Assembly (NCBI GenBank): GCA_000231825.2
Contig: JH720326.1
Location: 599,413 to 629,536 of the forward strand
Length of the DNA: 30,124 bases
DNA from: Tetrahymena elliotti 4EA
Lineage: Eukaryota; Ciliophora; Oligohymenophorea; Hymenostomatida; Tetrahymenidae
Direction of reading: 5' to 3'
Both the position numbers and the translations under genes were made by a program. The notes under the pieces were generated by a model that worked only from the letters and a program-made list of their open reading frames with translations, did no database searches and was not told where the DNA came from. This document shows positions 1 through 11,084 of the stretch, piece after piece. Within the stretch, counting starts at the first letter, position 1. Every line of letters starts with the position of its first letter.

Positions 1-1612
1 TAGATTGAGATTCAAAGAAGTAATGTTTTGACACTTTTCTAAGCTCATTCCAATATTTTTTGTCCCTTCTGCACCAATATTATTATACCTTCAAAAATAG
101 AATAATATGTTTGTTTTTATTAGTTTAGAAAATCTCAAAACATTCTAATTAAAAGGAGTGATGGTTTGTTTTGAAATGTATAATAAAAAAAATATTTAAG
201 AAGCAATTTTACTGTTTATCAATATTAACTATTCTTTTGTTTTAAATTTTTAACACCTTCATATTGATTTAAAAATAAATAAAATTAATTTAAATCTTTT
301 GTAAAAAAATTTTAATAAAAAATAAATAAAATAAATATATTTTAAAATTAATTAATTTACCTCCTTTTCTTCTGAAGAATAATAATTTTATTAAAATGAA
401 TCTAAAACAAATTTTAATTTCTATCTTTAGCAAATATTAAAAGATAGAGTTTTCAAAATAGCTTTCTAATAAATATTGGATAATCTATCAATTAAATCTA
501 ATTATCCAAAGTATGGCTCGAAAGGTTTCTCAAATTTATTTGCTATTTTCAAATATTCAAAAAAATAAACAGGCTGTAATCTTTAGAAATTATCTAAAAG
601 ACATAAGCATATTCCTAAAGTAAATATGTCGCTCTGTTATTTTAAAATGAAATTTTTTAAATTAATTATAAAACAAAAAATAAAGCTACTTCTTTTGTTG
701 ATTAAATATATTTTATTTGTTCTGGAGCCCAATAACCTGGTGTTCCACACTTATTTTAAATATTTTATTTATAATTTGGTAAATTTAAATAGCTTACTTA
801 TTCATAAATAGGCTAAACAAAATACAAAAATTTAATAGAACCATTTTCTAAATAATATTCCTCATCAATTTCTTCATCTACTCTTAAATATTCAGCTTAA
901 TCAAAATCACCTTTTAATGAAATAAATTAAAGATTCAAGAAAAATAAAAAGATAAATTTCTACAAAACAAATATTTATTTTAGAAATAAATTATTTAACT
1001 AAAATAAAATACTTAGTTTGATTGTTGGGATAATTGAATTCTTCGTTTGTTAAACCAAAAAATTTTCTAGCTTAATATCTCTATGGATTATGTTCATTTG
1101 ATGTAGAAAATTGACTGAGTCCATCATTTAAATAGCTATGGATTCTTTTAATTCCTTAGTGAAATGAGAGCTGCTATGGTTTTTTTCTAAATATGTTTTC
1201 AAATCACCTATTTATTTATTTAAAGAATAAAAATTTGCTTAGAGTTTAAAAGGCTCTAAAATTGTAATATACAATCACACTTTTCCAGCTCCAAGACTAT
1301 AAAATCTTCTGAAGAAACTACATTTAGATAAAATGAATCGTATAATTTCAAAACTAAAGGCATTTAACAGCACTTCATTATACTGATTTCTTTTTTAGTT
1401 TATGACTTCGATATAACCTTTTATATTTTCAGCACACATTCTCTTTATTCTTTTTGATTATAACCTCCTATGATTACTCCTTTTCCTCCTTAATTGATGA
1501 AATAAAAGCTCTTATTATAGTTTTAATTCTTAAAAAGTTATAACATAATTTATTTCAACTAATCTTCAGTAAAAATCTTTTATTTTTTCATATCTTAATA
1601 GTCATTCAGCAT
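1..1612 (-). CDS. Protein kinase with C-terminal leucine-rich repeats (3' end cut by window edge)
   Basis: Exons, 5' to 3' on the minus strand: 1612-1273, 1207-1013, 910-798, 749-690, 633-361, 256-213 and 88 to the edge. All phases close with TAA/TAG read as Gln. Visible kinase motifs are a Gly-rich loop (QGGKGVIIGGY), the VLK lysine, the catalytic loop IIHRDIKLEN (His about residue 155), DFD in place of DFG (about 180), GYWAPE, and SDIFTLGICLCLL of helix F. A 15-residue linker exon leads into a 29-residue LRR with the form YNNIG...LEKCQNITSLNLNL, which is still open at base 1. Kinase-LRR fusions of this type are known in ciliates. Substrate is unknown. The missing DFG glycine makes catalytic strength uncertain. 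An ATG at 1591 is an alternative start, and the frame stays open upstream without an obvious better start. Gene 2031-4680 is a tandem paralogue with equivalent intron positions. Confidence 0.82.
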
Positions 1613-2030
1613 TGTTTAAATTTAGCTCTAATTATTAAAAATATATGTTAATAGGTTTTCTTAGATTTCATTTACCTAATATATCTAAGATTATGACAAT
1701 GCTTAGACAATATTTTAGTTGCTTTAAAAGCTACTAAAACTTTAGTTAATTTAGTTTATTTGGTGTGCAATTTTAGACTATTTTTTTAAAAAGAAAATTT
1801 AAATTTATTTAAAATTTTTTGAAATAAAAAATATTGAATGAAATATTTAATAAATTCTTTGATTTTAAAAAGGAAAAGTATTTATTCTCAGGAATTTAAA
1901 TATAAAAGATCTAAAATATTTATTTGTAATATTCTATTGCAAGATTAGTAACATTTTTAAAATAAAAAAATGAATTACTTTCAACTTTGAATCTTTGATA
2001 TTTCCTTACATTTTGCTTCCTTAAGATTGT
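1613..2030. other. Spacer between two tandem kinase genes
   Basis: AT-rich spacer upstream of the kinase-LRR gene and downstream of the next kinase's TGA stop. The minus frame of the kinase-LRR gene stays open for a while above 1612 as Gln/Asn-rich sequence. With TGA as the only stop, that can occur by chance. No other gene seen. Confidence 0.5.
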
Positions 2031-4680
2031 TCAATATCCTTTTAGAAGATTGAATGCACTTTTTAATCTAGCTAAGGCTTATTTTATATTATTTGTATAA
2101 GTTTATATTGTAGTGTTCTAAATAAAATTATGAAACTTGTTAGATAAATAAGAAAAATTAATGCTTGTACCATAATGATAATAGAGCTCAAATCTATATT
2201 TTAATATAAAGCATCTTTCAACACAAGTTATTCAAGGAAAATTTAGGCTGATTAACGATCTTTAAAATCAGGTTTCAAGAAAGTTTAAGCTATTTAGAAA
2301 ATTCTTGAATTTCTATTTAGAGATTAAGAAGGGAAAATTTAACCCTTTTTTAATTCATATCTCTCATCTTCTGTAACTTTCAAGAAGTCAAACTTCTCAA
2401 TATTGTCAAGTTCTAAAAGAATTAGACCAACTTAGAATAAGTCGCTCTTTATGTAAATATTAATTTAGAAAATATTCTTAAAATAAAATTTTTACTTCTC
2501 TTCTCCAAACACCAAATTCTGATTCTGGAGGCATGTATTCTCTTGTTCCTTTCTAAATATTATTATTTAATTATAATAATAAATAAGATAACTCTAAATA
2601 ACTACCTATTGAGTGTGAATCTTTGATTAGCTTGGAGATATGAATGAAGAAAATGCTAAATCACCTAAAAATATTATTTTTATTATTGATATTTTATTTT
2701 AAAAAATAAAATTCAAAAGATAGAAAAAATTTCAATCTCAAATTCAAAGGTTGAATCAAGTTTATTTGACTCAAAATTTTATCATTTTAAGCTAATTAGT
2801 ATTAAAATACTGAATTGTAATTCATTGTATTGGGATTTAATCTCTACGATTAAAAATAAAGTTAAAAAAAGTTTATGTGTTTTTATCAAAATATTTGATG
2901 AATTTTTTTAGCTTTTATATTTGATTAAAACATATCTATTGTGGTGATATTTTGGTTTTTAATCTTTAACTTTTATTTTATTTGATAAATATTAATAAAA
3001 ATAAGAAAAAATTATTTTTTTTGGTTAAAATTTTATGAAAACTTAATAAAATCAAAGTTAATTACAAATTTTGATTGTGGGTTTTTCTCCATTTTCAAAC
3101 TAAAGCAAAATATTATTTGGCTTAATATCTCGATGAAGAAAAGATTTCTAATGTAGGTAGGAAATTCCATCCAGAATTTGGATTGTGAGGATTTCTTTTA
3201 GCTGCTAACTAGGAAACTTATTTTAATGCCTACAATATTAGAAGTAATCAGCTAAGTTTGCTATTTTAAATTAAATTTTGTTAATGTTTATGATCAATTA
3301 GTAAATAACAATTGTAAATTAAATCTTTAAGTAGATAAAAATTAAAATGTATGAAAGTATAATACCTTATCAATATGTTTGATATATTTTTAACTAAAAT
3401 TAAGTTAATCCTTAAGTAAAATTTTCTTTTTTATCAATATTTAAATAAAAATTATTGATTATGGATTATTTATATAGATAAATTGAACTTTTTTTAAATA
3501 ATACTAAAAAATCAATAGTTATTACGAACTATTAAAAAATCAATTTAATATTTGATGCTATCATATTTGATATTACAAATAACTCTACTTAATTTATTTA
3601 ATTTATATTTTGGAAAGTTCTCTAAGGAAAAGTATTTTTAGCAGTTATGGAAGATAAATCCATCAAAACTATCAATTTAAAAAGGGGTTTAAAAAGTCAT
3701 TCAGATGAATTTCATTTTTAGAAAGATTTCATTGTTAAATAAATGAAAATTTCAAAGTATGATTTAAATGGATGAGACAAGATGTTAGGAAAATTAAGTA
3801 AATGAATGAAACACTAATTGAAATTGTTTGATAATTTTTTTAATTTTCATTAGTAAAATTGTATAAAATGAATAAGGGGTAAAAAATTATCATTTTTTTT
3901 TTAAGGTGTTAATTCTAATTGAAAAATAAAGGGTTTAGATCATTCTATTTTTCAAAAATATCAAAAGAAATAAGATAAATAAAAACACCTAATCTGTGAT
4001 TTTCCATGTTGTAAAATTACAAACTGAAATATCACTAAATATTCTTCAATCATTCATCGAAAGTTTTTTTGTTTATTTTTGTGTAATGAGGTGGTGGGCC
4101 TATAAAATTTGAACAGCCTCACAAAAATGACTCTTCTACTCAGAGAAAAATGGATTCATACATTTTAAATGAATTTTCATACTATTAATCATTTTTATCT
4201 ACTATTTAGTCTCTAATTTAAAAATAAATGCCAAAATAAATGATTACTTTTGCAATACTCAAGCTCAAGCACCAAGAAGGTCTTCTATTTTTGATTTTCA
4301 TCATTTGGTTTTTAGTCTATTGATTCTTCGTCATCTAAATCTTCAAATTTTACTTCATCTTCATAGATATAGAATTAATCATAAACATCGACTAAATATG
4401 GGCAATTCTTAACCTTCTTGAGTAAATTGTACTCTTTCAAAACCTATTCAGATAACTCAGGCTAATCTTAGTCATGATGAACGATTTTCAGTGCAACTTG
4501 CTTTTTTTTTTGATTGTTGAATGCTTTAACTACTAAAGCAAATGCTCCATTTCCTAAATATTCAAATTCACTGTATTGCTTTTATTACTTCAACAACTCT
4601 TTGAAGAACTGTAAGACCCTTTGTTTATCAATGATGCAACTCTTGGTACTTTTTGCAATCTCCTAGATTTTTTTGTACAT
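2031..4680 (-). CDS. Protein kinase domain protein, paralogue of the kinase-LRR gene
   Basis: Exons: 4680-4248, 3260-3066, 2664-2606, 2552-2496, 2446-2171 and 2117-2031. They give 368 residues ending in TGA. Motifs in order: Gly loop YLGNGAFALVV (about 41-51), VALKI lysine (K65), hinge LVLELEYC, catalytic loop FLHRDIKPNN (His about 187), KICDLAF where DFG is expected (Asp about 211), GTREYMPPE, and SDLFQVGLILLEL of helix F. The second exon is 195 nt, exactly as in the neighbour at 1-1612, and the later introns fall at the same places, so the two arose by tandem duplication. This copy ends after a short helix (ALARLKSAFNLL) and has no LRRs. The start is the first in-frame ATG. The frame is open upstream to a TGA at 4822, so an unseen 5' exon is possible. 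Target unknown. Confidence 0.83.
3261..4247 (-). other. 987-nt intron of the kinase gene
   Basis: The donor (GCAAAA|GTAATC on the minus strand) and acceptor (AAATAG|CAAAC) join hinge residues LELEYC to TNLADYF in correct phase. At the matching position in the paralogue the intron is only 65 nt, so this one has expanded about fifteen-fold. It is AT-rich with no further kinase exon. A small plus-strand reading frame lies inside at 3647-3775. Confidence 0.7.
3647..3775 (+). CDS. Possible 42-residue reading frame nested in the kinase intron
   Basis: The frame runs from ATG at 3647 to TGA at 3773 and reads as a basic, hydrophilic peptide beginning MEDKSIKTINLKRGLK. It resembles no family I recognise. 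The composition is more protein-like than the surrounding DNA, but it is short, on the opposite strand to the host gene and inside an intron. It may be chance or a remnant of inserted DNA. Confidence 0.2.
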
Positions 4681-5462
4681 TTTCCTTTAACTGGACTTAT
4701 TTACTTGCTAGATAGCTAGTTTTTTGCAGAGCTTTTATAGTTTTTGATAATATTTTTTATCTTCCTTAAATAAAATGATAGATTTTTGTGAAATTTGTCT
4801 TAAAAGTTAATCAAATATTATTCAATAGAAATATTTCTAAATATCAAATATTTAATATTATTAATAAAAAGAGGATTCAATAATATATAAAGCCTTTCTA
4901 ATTTTTTTACTCAATTAATAAACCTATAAATACATTTTGAATAATTTGGAGAAAGAATAAAACATAAATTTGTTTAAATATTAATATTTTAGTATTGCCT
5001 TCTTTAAGTATACAAAGCCTAGTGGAATACTATTTTTGAATACTTAAATTAATAGATCATTACTTAAAGGGCCATTCAAAGAATTCAATGTATCCATAAA
5101 TATTTAAGCAGTTTTGATTTAATTGAACTAGATTGTAAATATTGAAGTAATTTATAAATTTACTTGAAGGTTTTGAATTTATATCAAAAGAACAATAGTA
5201 TTTAATTTTTCCTCTAAAGAATTATAATAACAATTGATGGTATTTAATTAATATTGGATTTTACAAAAAAATTTTACTTAAAGAATTCAATAAATAGAAG
5301 AGTGATAAACAGTTATGGAGAACTGATAAAAATATTAAAATTTCAGAAAAAAAAAAAAATAAAAGCAAAAAAAAAAAATAAAAAAATAAAAATAAAAAAG
5401 ATCATTTATAAAACTATTAAGATTTTACAGTATAAAAACATAAAATTTGCTACCTTTAATAT
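4681..5462. other. Spacer with an in-frame upstream reading frame
   Basis: A minus-strand frame runs from ATG at 5097 to TGA at 4822 (91 residues). It is in the same frame as the kinase gene that starts at 4680 and is separated from it by that single TGA. I found no phase-compatible intron that removes the TGA, so it is left as spacer. Around 5340-5400 there is a lysine-coding poly-A stretch on the plus strand, which I read as low-complexity DNA. Confidence 0.4.
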
Positions 5463-8400
5463 TCAGGAATTAACTTAATTTAAAAATTTGTTAAGTTCAA
5501 ATATTTTATCTGAACTTAAATCATCTCTTATTAAAAAATGTTAGAAAATATCAAAATTTTTTTTATCTATTAATTTTTAGAGAATGGAAAACAAGTTTTC
5601 TATTTTGAAAAAATTTGAGTGATTTTTTAAGTAAATAAATCTTTCTTCTGTTCTAAACTTTAAAAATGTTTAAAAATCTATTTCTAGCTTACGAAAATCA
5701 ATCTAAAGAATATTTAAAAGCTTGAACATTAAAGAAAAGCTTTCTTCTTTATCTATCCTCTTTATAAAATAGTCTTCAATAGTCATGTATTATTAAATTT
5801 ATTATTAGCTATTCTCAACTTAAATAGATTCTTATTCCTTATTCCCTTAATTAAATTATATTATTGAACTTTTATTAGTTGTAACTTAACTTTTAGGATT
5901 ACTTTCTTCTGAGTTTTCCTCATTTTTTTTCTCTTCTTCTATAAAATCTTGATTATTTTATTCTGTTTAATTTTTTATGATATTTGGTTGTTAGAAATCT
6001 GAATTTGATTAATTGTTCTTTATTTTTTCATTTTCAAATTTTTTAGATCCTTTTCTGATAGTAATTCCATTTTCTAATTTTTTTTGTACATATTAATTAT
6101 TTGAAGCTTTTAGTGAGCTTTATTTATTCTCAGGTTATAAAATTGAGTTATTATTATCTTTTTCTACTTAGCAATCTCTTAAATCATTTGATGATTGATT
6201 AACTCTAATTTTTAACTAAGTTTCTTAATTCTTTTAATTACTTTTACATAATTCTCCTTATTATAGTTCATTATTTGTCTCTCTTTGACTAAAGCTTGTT
6301 TGAAAAGAATGAATTTAGCTATTGCAATTATTATTGTTCTGCCTATCTTACTAAAATCTATCTTGCTTTATACTATTGTTTTATTAGCTTTCATACTAAT
6401 TTTATCCATTTTAATTTTCTAATTAACTATTTTAAGATAAATTTGTAGCTAATTAATCTTATTCTTCTTACTGTTTTTGTATATTAAAATGATTTAATTG
6501 AGTTTGGTTAAGTTCTTCATACTTTCCAAATAAACTCTACCAAATAATATCTTTGTTTTGTAAAGTATGTTCATCGTAATTAGAAATAATACCAAATTTT
6601 TGAATATATTTTTCCTTTTGCTTTTAAATAGTAGAACTATTTTTTAAAAATTGTAATTCCATGTTTATTATATAAATTAATTCTTTAAGAGAACATCTTA
6701 GATAAGGTTAATCACTGAATAAACTTTTTATCTAAAATAAAAAGTAATCAGAATACTAATTTAATTTATTCTCATCAATTTAATTTATTTTCTCATTTAT
6801 TAATTTTTCATGATTTATTTCAGTGCATATGCATTTCTTTTTATCGCACTAGCATTCATATTTAAAGTCTGCATTGAAAAATAATTTAATCATCAAAATT
6901 CCTATGCTAAAATAATCAATATACTTGCTTTTATGAATATCTTTAGCATCGTAACCTAGAGTTTTTCCTAGAGTTTCCTCAGCCATAAAAGCTGATTCAC
7001 TAAAATCAATTATCATAATTTTTTTACTAGGATTGATTAAAATATTAGATAACTTAATATCTCCATGAACTATGTTATTTTCGTGTAAAAATATAAATCC
7101 TTCAATTATTTACTTACATATTTCCAGCTTTTCTTTCTTAATTTCATTTTAATTAGGGTTATTATATGAATTTTTAAATACATTTTCATTATACCAAAAA
7201 AGAGTTTTTCCTTCAAAATATTCTAAGAATATTTAAAATGAGTTTCCATTTAACTAATAATGTTCAATTTTAATGATTAAATCATTTTGAGGTAACTATG
7301 ATAGAATACTTATTTCTCTCATTTAACTCATTTATATTTGTGCAGAATTTTTTTCATTGATTGGTTCTTTAAATTCTTTTAATGCAACTAATTTATTCTC
7401 AAGTTCTACCAAATTAACAACAAATTAAGATTTACTGATTTCTTTTTTAAATGTATAAGTCTTAGTGTCAGTATATTTTTGAGTTGAAACTAATTTAATT
7501 TTTAAATTTAACATTTAAATGTAAATTTCAACATTCATTTTAAAGACAATGTATTTTTTTCTTTTTATAAATCCATAATAGCTTATTATTTCTTCAAATT
7601 TTTTTCTACTTTCTATTAATTCTTCTTTATTGCTATTATTAATTACATGTGTAAATTATTGATGTGCTTTTATGAAATCTATTCTTAAGGCTTCGAATAA
7701 ACTATCTGTTGATTATAATGAAAAGTTTCTCTATTTCGTGATTTGAATAAATTTTCTGAGATCTATTTCTTATTTGAATGAAAGTATCAGGTTTTTAAAT
7801 AAATGAGATTGATACTGTGTTTTGTATGGAATTTTAGATTCTTTAATTTATTTTATTATGTAATACATTATACTTTCTTCATTTATAAACAATGAGCATA
7901 GGGTTTTGTAAAATTACCTTTGTCTATATAGACTTTTATACATGGTGCAATCGATTTATTAAATAAAGATTTTTATTGTGTTTTAGAGTTTTTGAGTCAG
8001 CTTTTGTTCTTCTACCTTTCTTTCCTCTTGAGATAAATTATCTTTCATGCATATTAATTACATGCTATAGTAATTTATCTCACAAATTCTTAAATTTTCT
8101 AAGTAATAAATGTCATTTTCAGCTTTGTTGTTTTCATCTTCTTAAATTTTAATATTATTTATTTCAAAATATTCATCCCTTAATTTTGAGATATTTTTTA
8201 TTAATTATTACCAGTAAATAAGATTTTTCTCTTTTTCTTCAGGCTTCTTTAAATAGAGTCTTTTACCTCTTATAATTTACTAAATGTAGCCAATATCTAT
8301 TTCTGAAGGTTAGTAAGGTAGTGGCTCACTTAAATTATAAAATCTTACTAAATCAGGTAGTATTGATAAAATCAATACACTCTATAGAGAATCTATAAAA

Positions 8401-9653
8401 AGTTGAAGTTGTGATTTATTAATATATTATTTACCTGAAACTTAATACTTCTGCTTTGTCCATTCTTTAAATAACCACACAATACTTTTTTAATCCATTT
8501 CATCTTAACAAAAGCTCTATTCTAACTATTCTGAAATATATTCATTATTAGACTCAGATAAAATAAATTTCTCTTGCATATCTATTATTAATTTAAGAAG
8601 GAACTTGTACCCTAATTTGAATTTACTATGATCAATCTCCTTTATCTTTTCTATTAGTTTTACTAACTTTTATTCTTAATTACAAACAAGGAAATTTAAC
8701 TTAAGCAAATTAGCCAAGCAACTAAGAAGAAAGTAGAAATAAATTTCATTTTCATCTTCCTAATTCAGATTGCTTATAAAATCAGAATCAGTATAGAACT
8801 TTTATACATCAAATTTATCAAAAAATTTGAAATTTGTAATTTCATAATGTCTTATTAAATTAGTTTTAGATTCATTCTCTAAAATGCTATCTAAAAATTG
8901 TCTGTAAAGCAAAACTCTACTTTTTCTGTATTTTTCTATCAGCTTCATATTCCCCCAAATTTCATAACAGCTAATTAAATCATTTAAAAAGTCTTCTTCC
9001 TCTTTCAAGCTCTACTAATTAAGCTTAATTCTTTCTATTTTAAATTTCTACAAGCCACTTTAAAATGGCTATCTTTTAAAATCTTAAGAGAAGATTTTAA
9101 AAATTTGCTCATCAAAGCTCTCTTCATAATGTATTTCTTATTCATCTTTAATAGAGTCGATTAAATCTTATACTTGCTTTTATATTTTGTCAAACTATAG
9201 CTATTCAGCTATTGTTTGTATTGCTATTTTTAAGCTAGGATCATTGACTCCATAAGTTAGTTAATCATTTTAGTATTACTCTTTATCAAAAAGCTAACAT
9301 ACAATAAAGTAGAAAAGAGAAATTTAGTTCCATAAAGCTTAAGTTTTTATATTGTTATTCTTTTATAAAAAGTCCTTAATCTAATTCAAGATATCCTCAA
9401 TTGTGCTCTATTAAATGCCATTAAAATATGACTGTTAATGCTTTTCCTATGAATTAATTTCAATGAGTTTATTTAAAATTATTTATTGCTTAATTTATTT
9501 CATTTAAGCTTAGAAACTGCTCTAAAAAAAGTAATCCGCATTACTTTCTTCGATTTCTATTTAATGTTTGATATCTTCTTGTATATGAGTGAATTATTTT
9601 ATTATTGATTTATGTGAAATAGATTTTATTGCCTTTTCAAATAATTTATTCAT
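5463..9653 (-). CDS. Large intronless protein with internal kinase-like domain
   Basis: One uninterrupted frame of 1,397 codons from ATG at 9653 to TGA at 5463, with TAA/TAG as Gln. Residues 1 to about 690 are rich in Lys, Glu, Gln and Ile and look helical, with no domain I recognise. The kinase domain lies around 735-1000: VALKEF (K759), catalytic loop IVHGDIKLSN (H863-G-D865, HGD instead of HRD), and IDFSESAF (D883, DFS instead of DFG). From about 1045 to 1290 the chain is Gln/Asn/Ser-rich and disordered. It ends in a charged helical segment. It could be an atypical kinase or a pseudokinase. Its length and lack of introns contrast with the two kinase genes beside it. The first codons are copied at 11256. 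Confidence 0.85.
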
Positions 9654-10465
9654 TTCTACAAAATTTTGTTTTTCTATTAATTATGAATAAACCAATTAAT
9701 AAAAATGTATCAAAAAAATAGATTAAATATTGATAAACTGTTTTTTGGAATATTTTTTTGTATTAATAAAACCTTCTTTTCTATTCATCAGGTAAATAAT
9801 ATATTTGTATTAAAAAAAAATGTATTAAAAAAATTCTATCTTAAATTATTTTTTCAACAATTTTAAGTTATCTAATAATAACTAGGACGATCGGGTTGTT
9901 AAGCTTATTTTATTTGTTAACTGAAATAAATATATTTTATTTTTAAAACAAAATAGTCCAATAAAATTTTATTGATTTAGTAATACCCAAATCAAATATA
10001 ATATCAATAGTTTCATTTATATCATCCAAAAATTAATATACCATACCACAATTTTTTCAGTGTTTTTACTGTTGAATTAAGTAAATGTTGATGAAATTAG
10101 ATGTTATTTAATTAATTACTCTTTTACATAAAAGTTGATTAAAATAGTTATTTTGTAAATTTTAGATTAATGTGAAACCTTCTTATCGCCACATGACGAC
10201 AAAATTTACTATTTTGATAATGAAAATTTTTTCGTAGAAAATATTATTGTTATTAGAGTAATGAAAATTAAATTAAAAAGTATTATTGATTAAATCCATT
10301 TTTATTTAACTAGAGAAAATTAAATGTCTTTATTAATCATATATAGTTTTGTTTTGTGATATCAATTACATTAAATATAATATAGATTTTATAGAGTTTT
10401 ACTTTTCTAGTTTTGAATTAAATATAAATTTATTTTCTAGAAAATCATCTACACTAAAAGATCAC
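9654..10465. other. Spacer between the large kinase gene and knottin-like gene A
   Basis: It holds the upstream region of the minus-strand kinase gene and the 3' flank of knottin-like gene A, and most of it is duplicated at 11257-11802. No further gene seen. A short, less AT-rich patch around 10180-10200 (ATCGCCACATGACGAC) falls partly in the section missing from the other copy. Confidence 0.5.
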
Positions 10466-10672
10466 TCACTCAACACACTTTCCAAAGAATCTTTGAGGTA
10501 CCATTTAGCATCTTAAGCCTTTACAGCAATCAGTATCATCTTCACATCCATTGTTTAAGGCTGAGCAAGTATTTTCTTTGATTTTTTATGAAGAAGATCT
10601 CATTGTAATTGCTGTTCCAAGCAATAAAGTTAAAGCTAAAGCAAACAAAATCAATATGTTGTTGAATCTCAT
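10466..10672 (-). CDS. Secreted knottin-type (inhibitor cystine knot pattern) peptide, copy A
   Basis: ATG at 10672, TGA at 10466, 68 residues, no intron. Residues 5-22 are strongly hydrophobic after an Arg at position 2, which reads as a secretion signal peptide. A short polar stretch follows, and then six cysteines at 36, 43, 49, 50, 55 and 66. The spacing C-x6-C-x5-CC-x4-C-x10-C is the classic inhibitor cystine knot arrangement. The pattern recurs across many unrelated secreted peptides (protease inhibitors, ion-channel ligands, antimicrobials), so the spacing suggests a fold and does not assign an activity. Copy B at 11803-12009 keeps every cysteine. Upstream and 3' flanks are conserved between the copies. 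Possible roles in a ciliate are signalling, defence or release from secretory granules. All are inference. Confidence 0.85.
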
Positions 10673-10945
10673 AATTTAATTTCTTAATCTTTACTTTGTA
10701 TTTTAATTAATTAATTATTATTTGTTAATAAACTTATTTTTTCGGTCTATGCATATTAAATAAGAAAGCTGATTGGATTTCATAAGGTGCAAGATTAATT
10801 TCTTTTATTAAAATTTTAGTTTTGCAAAATAATAAGTAATTCAATAAATATTTAGGATTTTTTGATGAAATTATGAAATCAATCCTGAAGAAGGTTCCAA
10901 AGTAACAAAATAAGAAAATTTCTTTATGTTGCAACAGATAATATA
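10673..10945 (-). promoter_or_regulatory. Conserved upstream region of knottin-like gene A
   Basis: This stretch aligns with 12010-12270 upstream of copy B, including the near-identical block CATAAGGTGCAAGATTAATT and its continuation (10781-10830 against 12119-12168). Being upstream of both genes it probably holds their promoter and 5' UTR. The similarity may also simply reflect a recent duplication. Confidence 0.45.
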
Positions 10946-10967
10946 ATCTCCATCGTTTTTATTATGA

Positions 10968-11084
10968 TTAAGAGGGGGGAGGGGGGCTTAAATGAGTTGA
11001 AAAATTAGAAAAAAATCTCTCACAAGGAAAAAGTTTTGAATTTCTGGGCATAAAATCAACTGTTTTTAAGCTCGTCCCTCTTAA
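10968..11084. mobile_element. TTAA-flanked 117-bp inverted-repeat element with G-runs
   Basis: The left end reads TTAA-GAGGG..., then two G-runs, then GCTTAAATGAGTTGA. The right end, read on the other strand, is TTAA-GAGGGACGAGCTTAAAAACAGTTGAT. The two arms are an imperfect inverted repeat of roughly 25-30 bases, the left one enlarged by the extra Gs (10972-10986). TTAA at both outer edges matches the target-site duplication of piggyBac-type elements, whose domesticated transposases excise DNA in ciliates. The element is too small to code for protein. It sits exactly in the spacer between the two duplication units. It may be a MITE-like remnant, a retained eliminated sequence, or a chance palindrome. 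Confidence 0.5.

Larger units (their letters stand above)
9620..10945. repeat. Tandem segmental duplication, unit A
   Basis: This block holds the first codons of the large kinase gene, about 800 bases of spacer, knottin-like gene A and its upstream region. It aligns by eye, in order, with 11216-12270. Shared blocks include TTCAAATAATTTATTCATTT, ATTCTATCTT-AATTATTTTTTCAAC, GATCACTCACTCAACACAC and CATAAGGTGCAAGATTAATT. Unit A is longer because about 200 bases near 9960-10190 have no clear partner in unit B. Confidence 0.85.

Noticed and set aside
5254..5478. Plus-strand 74-codon lysine-rich frame
   Set aside because: Mostly poly-A coding for Lys, overlaps the end of the large minus-strand kinase gene, no ATG start, and composition typical of low-complexity spacer.
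8802..9008. Minus-strand 68-residue frame as a separate gene
   Set aside because: It is an internal piece of the large gene at 5463-9653, cut only if TAA/TAG are wrongly treated as stops.
10734..10934. Minus-strand 66-residue frame upstream of knottin-like gene A
   Set aside because: It lies in the upstream region conserved between the duplicated units. The other copy has indels that break the frame, so it reads as promoter/leader and not protein.
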